DNA from: Ariolimax columbianus
Taxonomy: Eukaryota > Mollusca > Gastropoda > Stylommatophora > Arionidae
Length of the DNA stretch: 64,000 bases
Assembly (NCBI GenBank): GCA_036924085.1
Contig: JAVGWX010000005.1
Coordinates: forward strand, 76,819,547 to 76,883,546
Reading direction: 5' to 3'
The translations under genes were made by a program, and so were the position numbers. A model generated the notes under the pieces. The model was not told the origin of the DNA. It saw only the letters and a list, made by a program, of their open reading frames with translations, and did no database searches. Below are positions 34,651-50,375 of the stretch, one piece after another (position 1 is the first letter of the stretch; every line of letters starts with the position of its first letter).

Positions 34651-34739
34651 GTGGGAGTAGTTGCCCATCCCGAATAGAAAGATGGTCACAACAGTATATT
34701 TGTTTCGGTAGACAGGGTCACCTAAGAGTCTGATCTTAG

Positions 34740-36030
34740 CTGTGAAGTCCTATCCTAAATCTGCACTGCTTACTTTGTTAGGCTGAGTGGCGATTTTTCG
34801 AGCATCATTGCATCATTGATTTTCTGCTCAGTCAGGGGAGCACATTGTGTGATTGTAGAGTGCCAGGCTAGGCGTTCCAACTCAAGTAATTCACAAGACT
34901 CAATAGCAATATTTCTGCTTATGCCTTTAAGAAATGAGTTCTGTTGAATTATGTTCTGCGTTCTCGGTTTTTATGGTTATTTAACATGTGCTTTGGCTAG
35001 TTACAGTCCCCCTGCCAGACAATAGATGCATGTATGAACAGATCATGTGTCTAATAATCGATACAGACTTATTGAAGACTATACAATCAGTACACGACGG
35101 GTCAGTTCCTCTGTACAACTTACTCACGTCTATATAGACTGTACACGCCGGTTATGTGTGTCTGTACAACTACACTACTTTTAACTAAAGGTGAAGGTCA
35201 GTCCGAGGGCAGCAAATGCCGTCGGAGATGATAACTCCTGATGTACTAACCCGCAGCTAAGGTGAATGGGATGGCCAGTTCCCTTCCTTGCTGCTTTTAC
35301 ATTCCCTAACTCATACGTCAGGTACCCATTTACAGCTAGATCCACTGGAGGAGAGTTGGTACCAGGAATAAACTACGACCGGATTTTGTGTTCTTCTGTC
35401 CGTCCGTGATTTCGACGCTGCAATCCGCGTCTCGGCAAGCCAGCTCAATGTCGACTAGGCTACATGTTCCAATTTTAACTACAGATTTTTATTCTTTTTC
35501 TGAAAAAAGAAACCAAAATAACTAATCAGAGTATGCGCACTCGTGGTAGGATGCAGGTCCTGTTTCTTTCGTTTGTCTGTTTGGTCTGGTCACTGATAAA
35601 CAAATTGCTATTCCTCCGATTGCAATCAACGGAAGGGTTTGTGCTGACACAGATAAGGTTATGGGACACGGCCTGGTTCAATATCTTGACCAGGCATCCT
35701 GGGAGATGTTATCTCGGACTGACAACTTCAATTCCACTCCAAGTTCCTGGCTAGTCTGTTGGTTGCCAGGCAACTGTGCGATTATATTTTACATTGGTCT
35801 ACACACTGACGATTTATCATTGTTTACAGCTGCAGGGAAGGTGTGATGGGAGTGTGATGGGATGGGGGATTAGCACTTCATTGAAATTTTGTAACGAGTG
35901 AAGTTTTAATGGGAACTTTATGAGAGTTTCGAAGGGGATTTATGTGAGGGTTAAGTTGCCACTCTTGCTGGTGTGACGGGCACTTTATAAGGGTTTAACA
36001 GCCACTCTATCAAAGATGAATGTGTACTTT
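34740..36030. other. Unassigned sequence with one dispersed motif
   Basis: Mostly unique-looking. At 35268-35320, GATGGCCAGTTCCC plus TCATACGTCAGGTACCCATT looks like an interspersed repeat fragment (compare 25876 and 51286). Confidence 0.4.
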
Positions 36031-36234
36031 TTTTGAGGTATGACGACCACTTTATCTAAAATGATGACCAGCACTTTTTCAGGACTTAAACACCGCTTTA
36101 TGAGGGCTGAACAGCCCCCATTACTGAGTTATGGAGGGTACTTTGTGAGGGCTAACTGTAAAGCACATTGTGCCTTAACGAGCACTGAATTTAAGGCTGC
36201 ACGTGAAATTGATCGAGTCGGAGATAAACAGGTG

Positions 36235-37545
36235 CTTTATCTAGAGACAACTAGACAGGCCCTTAGTGTTAGACGGGCCCTTTATGTAGTCAATGCTAGA
36301 CGGGCCCTTTGTGTAGTCAGTGTTAGATGGGCCCTTTATGTGGTCAGTGTTAGATGGGCACTTTATGTAGTCAGTGCTAGATGGGCACTTTAAATAGTCA
36401 GTGCTAGACGGGCCCTTTATGTAGTCAGTGTTAGATGGGCCCTTTATGTGGTCAGTGTTAGACGGGCCCTTTATGTAGTCAGTGCTAGACGGGCCCTGTA
36501 TGTGGTCAGTGTTAGACGGGCCCTTTATATAGTCAGTGTTAGACGGGCTCTTTATGTAGTCAGTGCTAGACGGGCCCTTTCTGCGGTCAGTGTTAGACGG
36601 GCCCTTTATGAAGTCAGTGCTAGACGGGCCCTTTATGTGGTCAGTGTTAGACGGGCCCTTTATGTAGTCAGTGCTAGATGGGCACTTTAAGTAGTCAGTG
36701 CTAGACGGGCCCTTTATGTGGTCAGTGTTAGACGAGCCCTGTATGTAGTCAGTGATAGACGGGCCCATTATGTGGTCAGTGTTAGGCGGGCCCTTTATGT
36801 AGTCAGTGCTAGGCGGGCCATTGTTTTAGTCAGTTCTAGACGGGCCCTTTATGTAGTCAGTGCTAGACGGGCTCTTTGTGTAGTCAGGGCTAGACGGGCC
36901 CTTTATTGAGTCAATGTTAGTCGGCCACTTCAAGTAGTCAGTGCTACACTAGCACTATATGTAGTCAGTGCTAGACGGGCACTTTATGTAGTCAGTGTTA
37001 GACGGGCCCTTTAATTAGTCAGTGTTAGACGGGCACTTTATGTAGTCAGTGTTAGACGGGCCCTTTATTTAGTCAGTGTTAGACGGGCCATTTTTGTAAG
37101 TCAGTTCTAGACGGGCACTTCATCTAGTCAGTGGTTAGACGAGCACTTCATTTAGTCAGTGCTACTTTGGTAATTTATATAGTCATATACGAGCACTATA
37201 TGTAGTCAGTGATATACATGTACTTTATCTAGAAATTACTAAAGGAGCAATTTATGCAGTCAGTGATAGACGGGCACTTTATCTAGTCATTGCTACCGTG
37301 GCACTTTATAGATTCAGTGCTAGACGGGAACTGTATGTAGTCAGTGCTAGACGATCACGTTATGTAGACAGTGTTAGACGGGCACTTTATGTAGTCAGTG
37401 CTATTTTGGCAGTACATGTAAATGCTACACTATTACTTTATCTAGTCATTTCATTGCTATAGTGGCATTTTATGTGGGCAGTGCTAGACGGGCACTTTAC
37501 CTAATCAGTACTAGACGGGAACTTTATTTAGTCAGAGCTATTGTT
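36235..37545. repeat. 27-bp minisatellite, about 48 copies
   Basis: Units contain GTCAGTGCTAGACGGGCCCT and TTATGTA. The unit encodes nine codons, so both strands stay open for long stretches. The right third (from about 37130) is markedly more degenerate. The palindrome GGGCCC recurs in many units. Confidence 0.93.
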
Positions 37546-37552
37546 GTTGTGT

Positions 37553-37612
37553 AATGCCCACAATGAGTAAGTTTACGGTTTTGTGCGCCCAGAAAAGGCC
37601 TTTAAGTAATCC
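37553..37612 (+). repeat. Dispersed repeat shared with 12275-12332
   Basis: AATGCCCACAATGAGTAAG, GTTTAC, TTTTGTGCGCCC and TTTAAGT match the other site over about 55 bp. Here it abuts the end of the 27-bp array. Confidence 0.6.
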
Positions 37613-38290
37613 ACATTTCTGAGGTTAGTGACAGCCCATCTATAGAGTCCTAGTATTTCTTCTGTACGTCGAAACATTTATTCTGTGGAAATTGTAAAAA
37701 GACAAAGGTACATTTCGCTTCGTTGGCGTAGTTTCTTGTTTATATCTCTCATGATCTATAGAGCTTGTGAGATCTTACAGTGATAGTTTGCTCCCAGTTA
37801 AATGTTTCACAGTAATATTGTGTCTTTTCCCATATATGTCAATGTTTTCGATGTTTCATTGGTAGCGTTATAAAGACACATCGCACGGTGTAGATCCTGT
37901 ACTGAAAATATCATTAAACGGATAAATTATTTTATTAACACTAAATTTCTCAATAGTTCCTATATTTATTTCCTCTATGCTTGTTGCTTTCCGTTTGCTC
38001 ATATCCTCTTCGCTTTCTCTACGTCTGACCTGAGAATGCTGAAACCACCATTATTTAAATGTTGATAGTTTATTACACATGTTTTCGTTACAAAGCTCAC
38101 TTATATATTTCACATCTTTTTTATATTTCTTTCTTATCAAGCTAGATGTTTAGATTCCTGGCCTTAATGCATCGTCTTTCTTGAACCTGCATGCCGTGTT
38201 TTAAATTTGATTTATTTCTGCATGCATAGCTCGCATATTGTACATCTTGTCAAGATATTCTATTTACTTGAATGTTGATTCTATCCACTG
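37613..38290. other. Unassigned AT-rich sequence
   Basis: No feature recognised. Confidence 0.4.
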
Positions 38291-38299
38291 CTCTTCAGA

Positions 38300-38371
38300 G
38301 GCTCAGTAGTCTCGAGGTCAGGTGTCTACCTTGGGTGCCAGAGGTCGCGGGTTCGAATCACGGTCGAGATC
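38300..38371 (+). tRNA. tRNA-Pro(TGG)-like pseudogene / SINE head
   Basis: The 72-nt stretch aligns with tRNA-Pro (TGG): GGCTC start, an anticodon region with CTTGGGTG, AGAGGTC, then a B box GGGTTCGAATC and a CGAG end. The acceptor and T stems have mismatches, so it is not a functional tRNA. The following TTTTTTGATAAAAA-type body suggests a tRNA-derived SINE extending to about 38470. Confidence 0.65.
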
Positions 38372-38470
38372 GGGATTTTTTGATAAAAACTCCCCTGATC
38401 TCTGGGTAGTGATATCCGTGTTCAGTGTCGATCACGTTCATAATCTCTTGGCAATTAGAATTCGAAAAGA
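38372..38470 (+). mobile_element. Putative body of tRNA-Pro-derived SINE
   Basis: The segment downstream of the tRNA-like head has no coding signal. Its 3' end is not defined because no second copy occurs in the window. Confidence 0.35.
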
Positions 38471-38474
38471 GTAG

Positions 38475-39430
38475 GCTTAACGGCCCCTTTCTTGGACAAA
38501 ATTTAAAAATTCAAGTTAAAAATCTACCCAAATTAGTTGTAACTTTCCCTAGGCCTAGTAAGCCACAGGAAGCTCTAAAATACCTACTACGCATAGCCGA
38601 AGCCTTCGGCTACCTGGCAACAGACATTAAACATGCCTGTTTGTATACCAGGATTCGAAGTATTCCAAATACTTCATTGCTGTTCTGTATGTTTGCACGA
38701 AGTAGATATAGCATTATTCACTATTCTATATTATGGAGTATTGTGCCCTTGTACTTTCGTTCGTTTTGCTTGGGATGTCGTCTATCATCTATACTTCACT
38801 TTTCGTTAACTCTTTATCGGAGGAGTTTTATGTTCTGTTTGTGTGGTTGTTTTTAGACAATCCTGCTAAGTGTTAATATTCTGGTCTGAACTTAATCGTG
38901 TGTACTGTTCCATGCTGTCTAATGGTATGTCTATCAAATTTTCCCCCCAAATAAAGTTGAATATGTGGTTGATTTAATGCTGATATATTTATTTGCAGAT
39001 CCTTTTTATATCTTCTTTCATCATTTTTTGAGTCAGATGTGATTGAAATATATGTCTGCATGCGGATTCCTTTTTGCCAGTCTGGCACCATTCTTTAATC
39101 TTGCTTTTATCATACTAATGTCAATCTTATTCACTATATTTCCTGGACCTTTTTACGTGTATAATCTTATCCGAGATTGTTGGATAAATATGTTACATAT
39201 AACTAATTGGTTTTCTTCACAAAAATCTATCAGGTTACCTCTTCTGTCGTTTCTTATTTCCTAATCCAATTTGCATTACTATATTCCTGTATTTTCCTCT
39301 TCATATTTTGGAGTTAATATTATCGATTATAATCAGGACATCAGTACTTTTGAGTTGTATGGTCTATTACAAGTTGTCAAAATATTTTCATTACTGCGTT
39401 CTGGGTATCGTGCAATTTCTAATGGTTTAG
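38475..39430. other. Unassigned AT-rich sequence
   Basis: No gene recognised. ORFs are short and unconserved in appearance. Confidence 0.4.
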
Positions 39431-39435
39431 CACTA

Positions 39436-39640
39436 AACTTGAGCAACGTGATTAAAGACCGAATCTTCTGGTGGTTAGAGGAACGCATAGATTCCATCCC
39501 AATGAAACTGGGTTTTGAAGACGTGTATAAACCATAGATTAATGGCCGCTTTTATTGGTGGTTAGAGAAAGGTAACATCCTCCATCCCAATGAGGCTGGG
39601 TTTAGAAGACGAAGACAAGGGCTAATATATGAATACGCCT
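39436..39640 (+). pseudogene. Decayed LINE RT fragment, duplicated
   Basis: The second half reads NGRFYWWLEKGNILHPNEAG followed by FRRRRQ, resembling the RT block before the first catalytic Asp (WWLE...LSPNQAGFRKGR). The first half (39436-39539) is a diverged version of the same about 100 bp, reading DRIFWWLEERIDSIPMKLGF. This is a local tandem duplication of an RT remnant. Confidence 0.6.
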
Positions 39641-39897
39641 AACACGATAAAATATTTGATGCTCATCAAAATAGCATGGACGGAGCTAATGATGTGTGCA
39701 GACGAAACAGAAATACAACAGAGAAATAAAATACACGAAAATGTATTGTGGAAAGAATGTAGAAATGAATGCAAAGCTTCCTACTGAACAAAGCGATCTA
39801 CACCACTTTAACATTGCTCTGTCAGAGACATAGTGCAGTCGGCCTACCCTGTGGTCAGCCATATGCTGCATCATTCTCCTATGTTTATGTCAACGAC
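39641..39897. other. Unassigned spacer
   Basis: Sequence up to the LTR-like copy B; no feature recognised. Confidence 0.4.
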
Positions 39898-39901
39898 ATA
39901 T

Positions 39902-40854
39902 TGTAGCATACCCTCAGCTAGCCGTGATCTAACTTAGAACATTCTCACACTCATCCACATCATCATGACCATACTCAGTAAATGACATATCACACAGCAG
40001 GTGGCATATTTATTAAATCATACTCATATCATAGAATGAGTAGAGAAATTACAAACACAATATAATACATATCATCTTAACTAAACATTCTACTAAAACG
40101 GGAATTGTAAGCATTAGCTATTGATGGAATTCCCAACTATCTAAAAACCCAGTTCTATTGCCTTGCAATTACATCACACACACATCGCCTTAACTGCGTC
40201 TTCAACACACCTTATCAAATACTCTTCCTCACTGAAATCCCCTCAGGCGGGCGATCTCGACATAACTCGTTCACAATGTGTCCTTGCTTACAAACACACG
40301 TTCAGATTATCTATTAATGCAAAACTCACACACCTATTTGAGCGATCCTGTTCTATCACTAAACATTCGTCCAACAGTATCAATCGCTCCTCTCTCTAAG
40401 TCGGTGAGTTAAACATACTATCTACATTCAGTCTCTCTCTCTTTCTCACTCTCCTCCATACAGCCTCTCTCTATCCAGCCTCTCTCTCTCCAGCCTCTCT
40501 CTATCCAGCCCCGAGTTAAACTTTGTCTCGAGTTATATATCCTCAAGCAAGGCCAGAGCTTGACCAATCGATCTCAGGTGATGGTCATCTTCAATCCCAA
40601 TTGGAACGAAACACTTTGCACACCTGTCACTTATTCTCTCGCAGCAAGCCCCGCTGCCAATTTCGTCTGTCAATCAATCTCCCCCTACCAAAATCGGAAG
40701 GCCAGTTGTCAGTTTCTACCTGTCCACATTCCTTAACCCAACTCTGTTCTCCTTTGCTGAGACGGTGAGTGACCTTGACATGCATTCAGGTAGCTTTAAG
40801 CTTTAACATGTTCAAGCATCCTAAACTCCCCTTGCTCCGGCGGGAACTATTACA
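39902..40854 (-). mobile_element. Solo-LTR-like element, copy B
   Basis: A 953-bp member of the family of copies A and C. Plus-strand ends are TGTAGCAT and CTATTACA, flanked by a 4-bp duplication ATAT at 39898-39901 and 40855-40858. On the minus strand a TATATAA box lies at 40533-40539 just after GCTTGAGG, and an AATAAA signal at 40009-40014. TG...CA ends, a short target duplication, a TATA box and a distal polyA signal fit a solo LTR. A non-autonomous DNA element is the alternative. Confidence 0.72.
40440..40512. repeat. CTCTCTCTCCAGC-type repeat inside copy B
   Basis: Several tandem CAGCCTCTCTCTATC units within the LTR-like element. Confidence 0.8.
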
Positions 40855-40858
40855 ATAT

Positions 40859-41430
40859 CGGTCTATCTAATAATTGCCAATGTCTAGTTTTCAGATGACC
40901 TAGAGATACGAAGCAATCTATTTTATGTAATTACAAAAAAGCACTAAATGGCTCCCTAACTACCTTAATCATCGTTAAACTGTCCATGGAATTATAGATC
41001 ATTGAACTCAATACTTTGAGAACCGTTTATGGCTATTATAGCTTGCTTTAACAGCACAGGAGATACTTCACTGGTATTTATGCGTTGTTCCTAAGTAGCA
41101 AATTGAGAACCATTCAAGTCTGTTCTAGATTCTTTGATCAGCGCCCAAGATACCTCATACGTTAGATAGCGTTGTTGCTTAGCAACCGAACCAAATTTTC
41201 GCTGGGGAAATTCTCTGAACATCACTGATAGCCTGTGCATGATCCTCTTGAGGCGTCTCCATTGTGTAATTAATTCTTATTGACTATATCTTTTTAACAT
41301 ACCAAGCATTGACAGTATTCTACAGAATCAAGTTTTTGTCAATGAGGAGTCCGGAGAGGGGAGATAGGACACCCGATGGGTAGGTAGGTGGAGGAAAGGA
41401 GAACATGACTTCTTGATGTTGTTAGTCATT
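40859..41430. other. Unassigned sequence
   Basis: No feature recognised between LTR-like copy B and the 39-bp array. Confidence 0.4.
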
Positions 41431-41434
41431 CGAT

Positions 41435-42013
41435 CTAGTTCACTCCAGTTTAAGGATGGGTCAGTGACTGAGACTAGTTCACTACAATACAAGGATGGGT
41501 CCGTGACTGAGACTAGCTCACTACAATACAAGGATGGGTCCGTGACTGAGACTAGTTCACTACAATACAAGGGTGGGTCCGTGACTGAGACTAGCTCACT
41601 ACAATACAAGGGTGGGTCCGTGACTGAGACTAGTTCACTACAATACAAGGATGGGTCCGTAACTGAGACTAGCTCACTACAATACAAGGATGGGTCCGTG
41701 ACTGAGACTAGCTCACTACAATACAAGGATGGGTCCGTGACTGAGACTAGCTCACTACAATACAAGGATGGGTCCGTAACTGAGACTAGCTCACTACAAT
41801 ATAAGGATGGGCCCATGACTGAGACTAGTTCACTGCAATACAAGGATGGGTCCGTGACAGACTAGCTCACTATAATACAAGGATGGGCCAATGACTGAGA
41901 CTAGTTCATTACAATACAAGGATGGGCCAATGACAGAGACTAGTTCATTACAATACAAGGGTCAGATCGTCACTGATACTAATTCACTACAATACTAGGA
42001 TCGGTTTTTACTT
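41435..42013. repeat. 39-bp minisatellite, about 15 copies (left part)
   Basis: Units contain GGGTCCGTGACTGAGACTAG, TCACTACAATACAAGGAT. At 13 codons, both strands stay open. The array is interrupted at about 42014 by LTR-like copy C, and its sequence resumes for one unit at 47911. Confidence 0.93.
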
Positions 42014-42189
42014 TGTGGCAGAGTCTAGTGTTAGCTGAGTAGTTATTTATCTAAAGTGTTACAATATATATTCACACCATGACACGACTACGCACAGGAA
42101 AACGCAGTAAACACTATCCGGTCATAACACGTAACATCATTTATTATGCAAATCAACAAAACAATATTAACAAAATAATCATTATATAT

Positions 42190-42217
42190 GTTTATATATA
42201 TATGTATATATATATAG

Positions 42218-42302
<85 letters not shown>
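42190..42302. repeat. (TA)n microsatellite at the 3' end of the RTE-like element
   Basis: About 110 bp of alternating TA with a few interruptions at the left. It adjoins the 3' side of the minus-strand element and may have grown from its tail and/or a TA-rich target. Confidence 0.9.
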
Positions 42303-46430
<4,128 letters not shown>

Positions 46431-47005
46431 TTGAACTACATCAGAAGTTTTAAGCACAAGATTTTGATATTTTCCTTAACTACATAACCTAGGCTCTCGC
46501 CGCTGCAATCTCTTTTATCTGCACATTCAAAACACACTCACAAACGCGTTCTCACGATCGTATTCCGTACTCACTTCTTCTGTGCATTCACAGAATTAGA
46601 TCAAGAATCGTTCACTAGGTGTCCTACAAGTACGACACACATTCAAATTTGTTACTGTTCACAGGGTGTCCAACACCTATATAGCGACTGACCAATACCC
46701 GAGGTGTATGCTGGTTCACTCTCACTCTCCTAGCTAGTCTTTCAGAATACTAACATCCCACAAGTCTCTCTCCAAGCCAGTCTCTTCGATTTCCTCTTTG
46801 CAGAGTATTTTATAGTCTCAAGCAACATCATGACTGTCCAATGGTCTTCTGTTGGCTGTCTGACGTAACCACTCTAATTTGGAACTACCGCCAATTAGTT
46901 GTTATTGAATGATTAATCATGAATCACTCTCACTCTAAATGTTGAAGCCAGTGGTGCGGCACCTGACTGTCACTAGCCCCACTACGGTAATTCTGAACCC
47001 CCACC

Positions 47006-47712
47006 ATCAATTTCAGAGCGGAGGCAGAGGCACTCTGAGGAATGCAGTAAAAGCAATGCTGACAGGCGAACGCAATGAAAGCCAGATAGTCCTGTTTACA
47101 GATGCCCTGTCCGTGGTTACATAACTAAAAAGCCAGAAAAATACAGAACTTAATGATTTAAAAGCAGCACTCTGTCAACTATGCCAGCAGTCCGCACCAA
47201 AAAGAGTAGTGGTACAGTGGGGTCCATCCCACTGTAACATCAAAGGCAACGAGGAGGCAGACAGACTGGCAATAGAAGGTGCAAGACTACCACAACCAGA
47301 TTCTAGAGTGAACTACGAAGAGTCCAAAAGATTTTTTAGGGCCAGATACACGGCCAAATGGAAAACAGAACATACTGGCTACACAAAAAATGATGCCTAC
47401 TACCAGCTGAACAAAAGAGAGTAGGTCGTGGTCTTCAGACTCCGTACAGGCCACAACAGACTGAGGTACCATCTATTCAATAAACTTAAGATAGGTGGCA
47501 CTGACGAATGCACCTGTGGTACAGGGAAAATGACCGCAGAACATCTGCTGCAAAATTGCCCGACATAGGAGGACCAGAGAAAGCACATGTGGCCATCACC
47601 AGTGACAACACTAGACAAGCTATGTGGCAGTGTTGACAGCCTCAGGATGACAGCTGCTTTCTTCGAACAAATTCAAGTTGACGTCTGACAGCGTGCAAAG
47701 AAGAAGAAGAAA
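47006..47712 (+). mobile_element. Truncated copy 4 of the RNase H-type LINE
   Basis: A 5'-truncated plus-strand copy starting at about residue 1076 of the ORF at 1238, ending in a (GAA)n tail. A 10-bp target-site duplication AACCCCCACC lies at 46996-47005 and 47713-47722. The target is LTR-like copy C. The reading frame is broken by a frameshift near 47035 and stops at about 47122, 47422 and 47566. Confidence 0.9.
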
Positions 47713-47910
47713 AACCCCCACCTAAGCTCCGAACACCCCCCTCCCAACTGTACCAACCAAATTCTTCCATCTAAAACCCTCGTTTCCTCTGTCAACCTAG
47801 TGTCGAGATGGTGATTGACGTTGGCACGCATTCAGGCAACCTTTGTTCCCAGAGTCGCCAGCCCAATCTCTTCTGCCCTAAACGCCAATGCTCCAGCTGG
47901 AACTGTTACA

Positions 47911-47955
47911 AATACAAGATCGGTTCAGGACTGAGACTAGTGCACTATTGAGAGT
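47911..47955. repeat. 39-bp satellite, right remnant
   Basis: AATACAAGATCGGTTCAGGA and CTGAGACTAGTGCACTA resume the phase of the 39-bp array that ends at 42013, almost 6 kb away across the nested insertion. Confidence 0.75.
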
Positions 47956-48375
47956 AGTCCATTGAACAAACATCACAAGATACAATACCGAGAGTAAAGA
48001 GATATGCAAAAACACATGGATAACTTGAGAAATAATTCATTTAACGAAGGAAGAAAGAATGAACAAACAATAAAAAAGGTCGAATATGAAAGATATCAAA
48101 GTTAATTAAATATAATCAAAGAAATATGATTATCTCAAAGATGCAAAGAGATGGGATTACAACACATAATTCTTACATATCATAATACCTGAGTTGAGAA
48201 GGATTATTAATATGGGAGGAGGGGTGAAGTATAAAGAATGCGAAGTAATCATGGTGAAATAGAATATGCCAAGTAGATGTTTGGAATACACAACAGAGCT
48301 CTAGAACAACAATCGAAAACCGAGCACAGGTAGGGCAATGCGAAGGCCTTCCAATTTTAGCTGATGAGGTAGAAG
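47956..48375. other. Unassigned A-rich sequence
   Basis: No gene recognised. Possibly the decayed upstream part of the LINE remnant that follows. Confidence 0.35.
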
Positions 48376-48379
48376 TCAC

Positions 48380-48969
48380 AATGCAGCACATGAAGAAATG
48401 GAAAGTGCTAAGACAAGATCACGTTGCAATATAAGAAATTGAAGCACTAGAAGAATTGGGAATAACAGTGGTCACGAAGTTGTTAAACGATTTCTATGAT
48501 AGCTAGTATGTACCAAGCAGGCTATTGAAGTCGATGTTCATAACAATTCAAAAAAAACCGAGAGTGCGACGAACACTGAACGGTCAGACTCGTGAGGCAT
48601 ATGACAAAATTAAAGAATTCAAATAGAAAGGGTGGGAAGGAGAATAACAATGAAAATAAGCGACGAGCAGTTTTAATTTGTTTGTAAGTAAAAAGCACGG
48701 ACCACGTCACATACGGCTCAAAAACGATACTAGAGAGAAAGTAATAGAAGTAAAGATCAACATGTACGTATGCTTCATAGATTACATAAAGTCATTTGAC
48801 AATGTATAATTTATCAGAAAGTTATAACAATTTGTCCCGAATGGCAGACCTAGACAAATGCACCAAAGCTCTAGGCATAATTTTAAATGTCCATTGACAA
48901 CAAGTAGCGGGAATTCGCATAGGAGTTCAAGAAGAAAGTTACTAAAGTTTAAAATAAGGTTTACGACGC
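48380..48969 (+). pseudogene. Decayed LINE reverse transcriptase fragment
   Basis: Across frames it reads EIEALEELGITVVTKLLNDF with YDS, then SRLLKSMFITIQKKPR, then INMYVCFIDYIKSFDNV (the first catalytic-Asp block). It runs into GVQQGCVL, which has been amplified as the 49-bp array that follows. Numerous stops. Confidence 0.68.
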
Positions 48970-49552
48970 AGGATGTGTATTATAGCTGGATCTATACTAT
49001 AAAACAAGGCGTACAACAAGGATGTGTATTATAGCTGGATCTATACTATAAAACAAGGCGTACAACAAGGATGTGTATTATAGCTGGATCTATACTATAA
49101 AACAAGGCGTACAACAAGGATGTGTATTATAGCTGGATCTATACTATAAAACAAGGCGTACAACAAGGATGTGTATTATAGGTGGATCTATACTATAAAA
49201 CAAGGCGTACAACAAGGATGTGTATTATAGCTGGATCTATACTATAACACAAGGCGTACAACAAGGATGTGTATTATAGCTGGATCTATACTATAAAACA
49301 AGGCGTACAACAATGATGTGTATTATAGCTGGATCTATACTATAACACAAGGCGTACAACAAGGATGTGTATTATAGCTGGATCTATACTATAACACAAG
49401 GCGTACAACAAGGATGTGTATTATAGCTGGATCTATACTGTAAAACAAGATGTACGACTAGGATGTGTATTATAGCTGGATCTATACTATAAAACAAGGC
49501 GTACAACAATGATGTGTATTATAGCTGGATCTATACTATTAAACAAGTTGTA
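48970..49552. repeat. 49-bp satellite derived from an RT motif, about 12 copies
   Basis: The unit encodes, in one frame, KQGVQQGCVL then a stop and LDLYY, which matches the LINE RT block KxGVRQGCVLSPDLF. The preceding 600 bp is a decayed RT in the same orientation and reaches this block at the expected place. The array is an in-situ expansion of that piece. Copies vary mainly at AAAAC/AACAC. Confidence 0.85.
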
Positions 49553-49557
49553 CGACA

Positions 49558-50232
49558 CAAAAGGTTGGGACATATCACACAGCAAAAGGTTGGGAATATA
49601 TCACACAAAATGTTGGGACACATCACACAAAAATGTTGGGACATATCACACAAAAGGTTGGGACATATCACACAAAAGGTTGGGACATTTCACACAAAAG
49701 GTTGGGACATATCACACAGCAAAAGGTTGGGAATATATCACACACAATGTTGGGACATATCACACAAAATGTTGGGACATATCACACAAAATGTTGGGAC
49801 ATATCACACAAAAGGTTGGGACATATCACACAAAAGGTTGGGACATATCACACAAAAGGTTGGGACATATCACACAAAAGGTTGGGACATATCACACAAA
49901 AGGTTGGGACATATCACACAAAATGTTGGGACATATCATACAAAAGGTTGGGACATATCACACAAAAGGTTGGGACATATCACACAAAATGTTGGGACAT
50001 ATTACACAAAATGTTGGGACATATCACACAAAATGTTGGTACATATCACACAGCAAAAGGTTGGGAATTTATCACACAAAATGTTGGGACATATCACACA
50101 AAATGTTGGGACATATCACACAAAATGTTGGGACATATCACACAAAAGGTTGGGACACATCACACAGTACAACGTTGGGACATATCACACAGCAAAATGT
50201 TGGCACATATCACACAGCAAAATCTTGGGACA
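49558..50232. repeat. 22-bp satellite, about 29 copies
   Basis: The unit is about GGTTGGGACATATCACACAA plus AA. G or T varies after AAA (AAGGTTG/AATGTTG), and an extra GC appears in occasional copies. All three forward frames remain open, giving overlapping ORFs of 240-301 codons. These are not genes. Confidence 0.93.
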
Positions 50233-50375
50233 TTCTACAATAGGCAACATTTTGGGACATCTAACAACAGACAACATTTTGGGTCATTTTTACAACAGGC
50301 AAATTTTTGGGACATCTTACAGCAGCAAAATGCTGGGACATCTAACAACAGATAAACTGTTGGGACATCTTGCGA
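50233..50375. repeat. About 32-bp degenerate repeat following the 22-bp array
   Basis: TTTGGGACATCTAACAACAG-like units (4-5) share the TTGGGACAT core with the adjacent array and probably arose from it. Confidence 0.75.

Noticed and set aside
38300..38371. Functional tRNA-Pro gene
   Set aside because: Mismatches in the acceptor and T stems. SINE or pseudogene is more likely.
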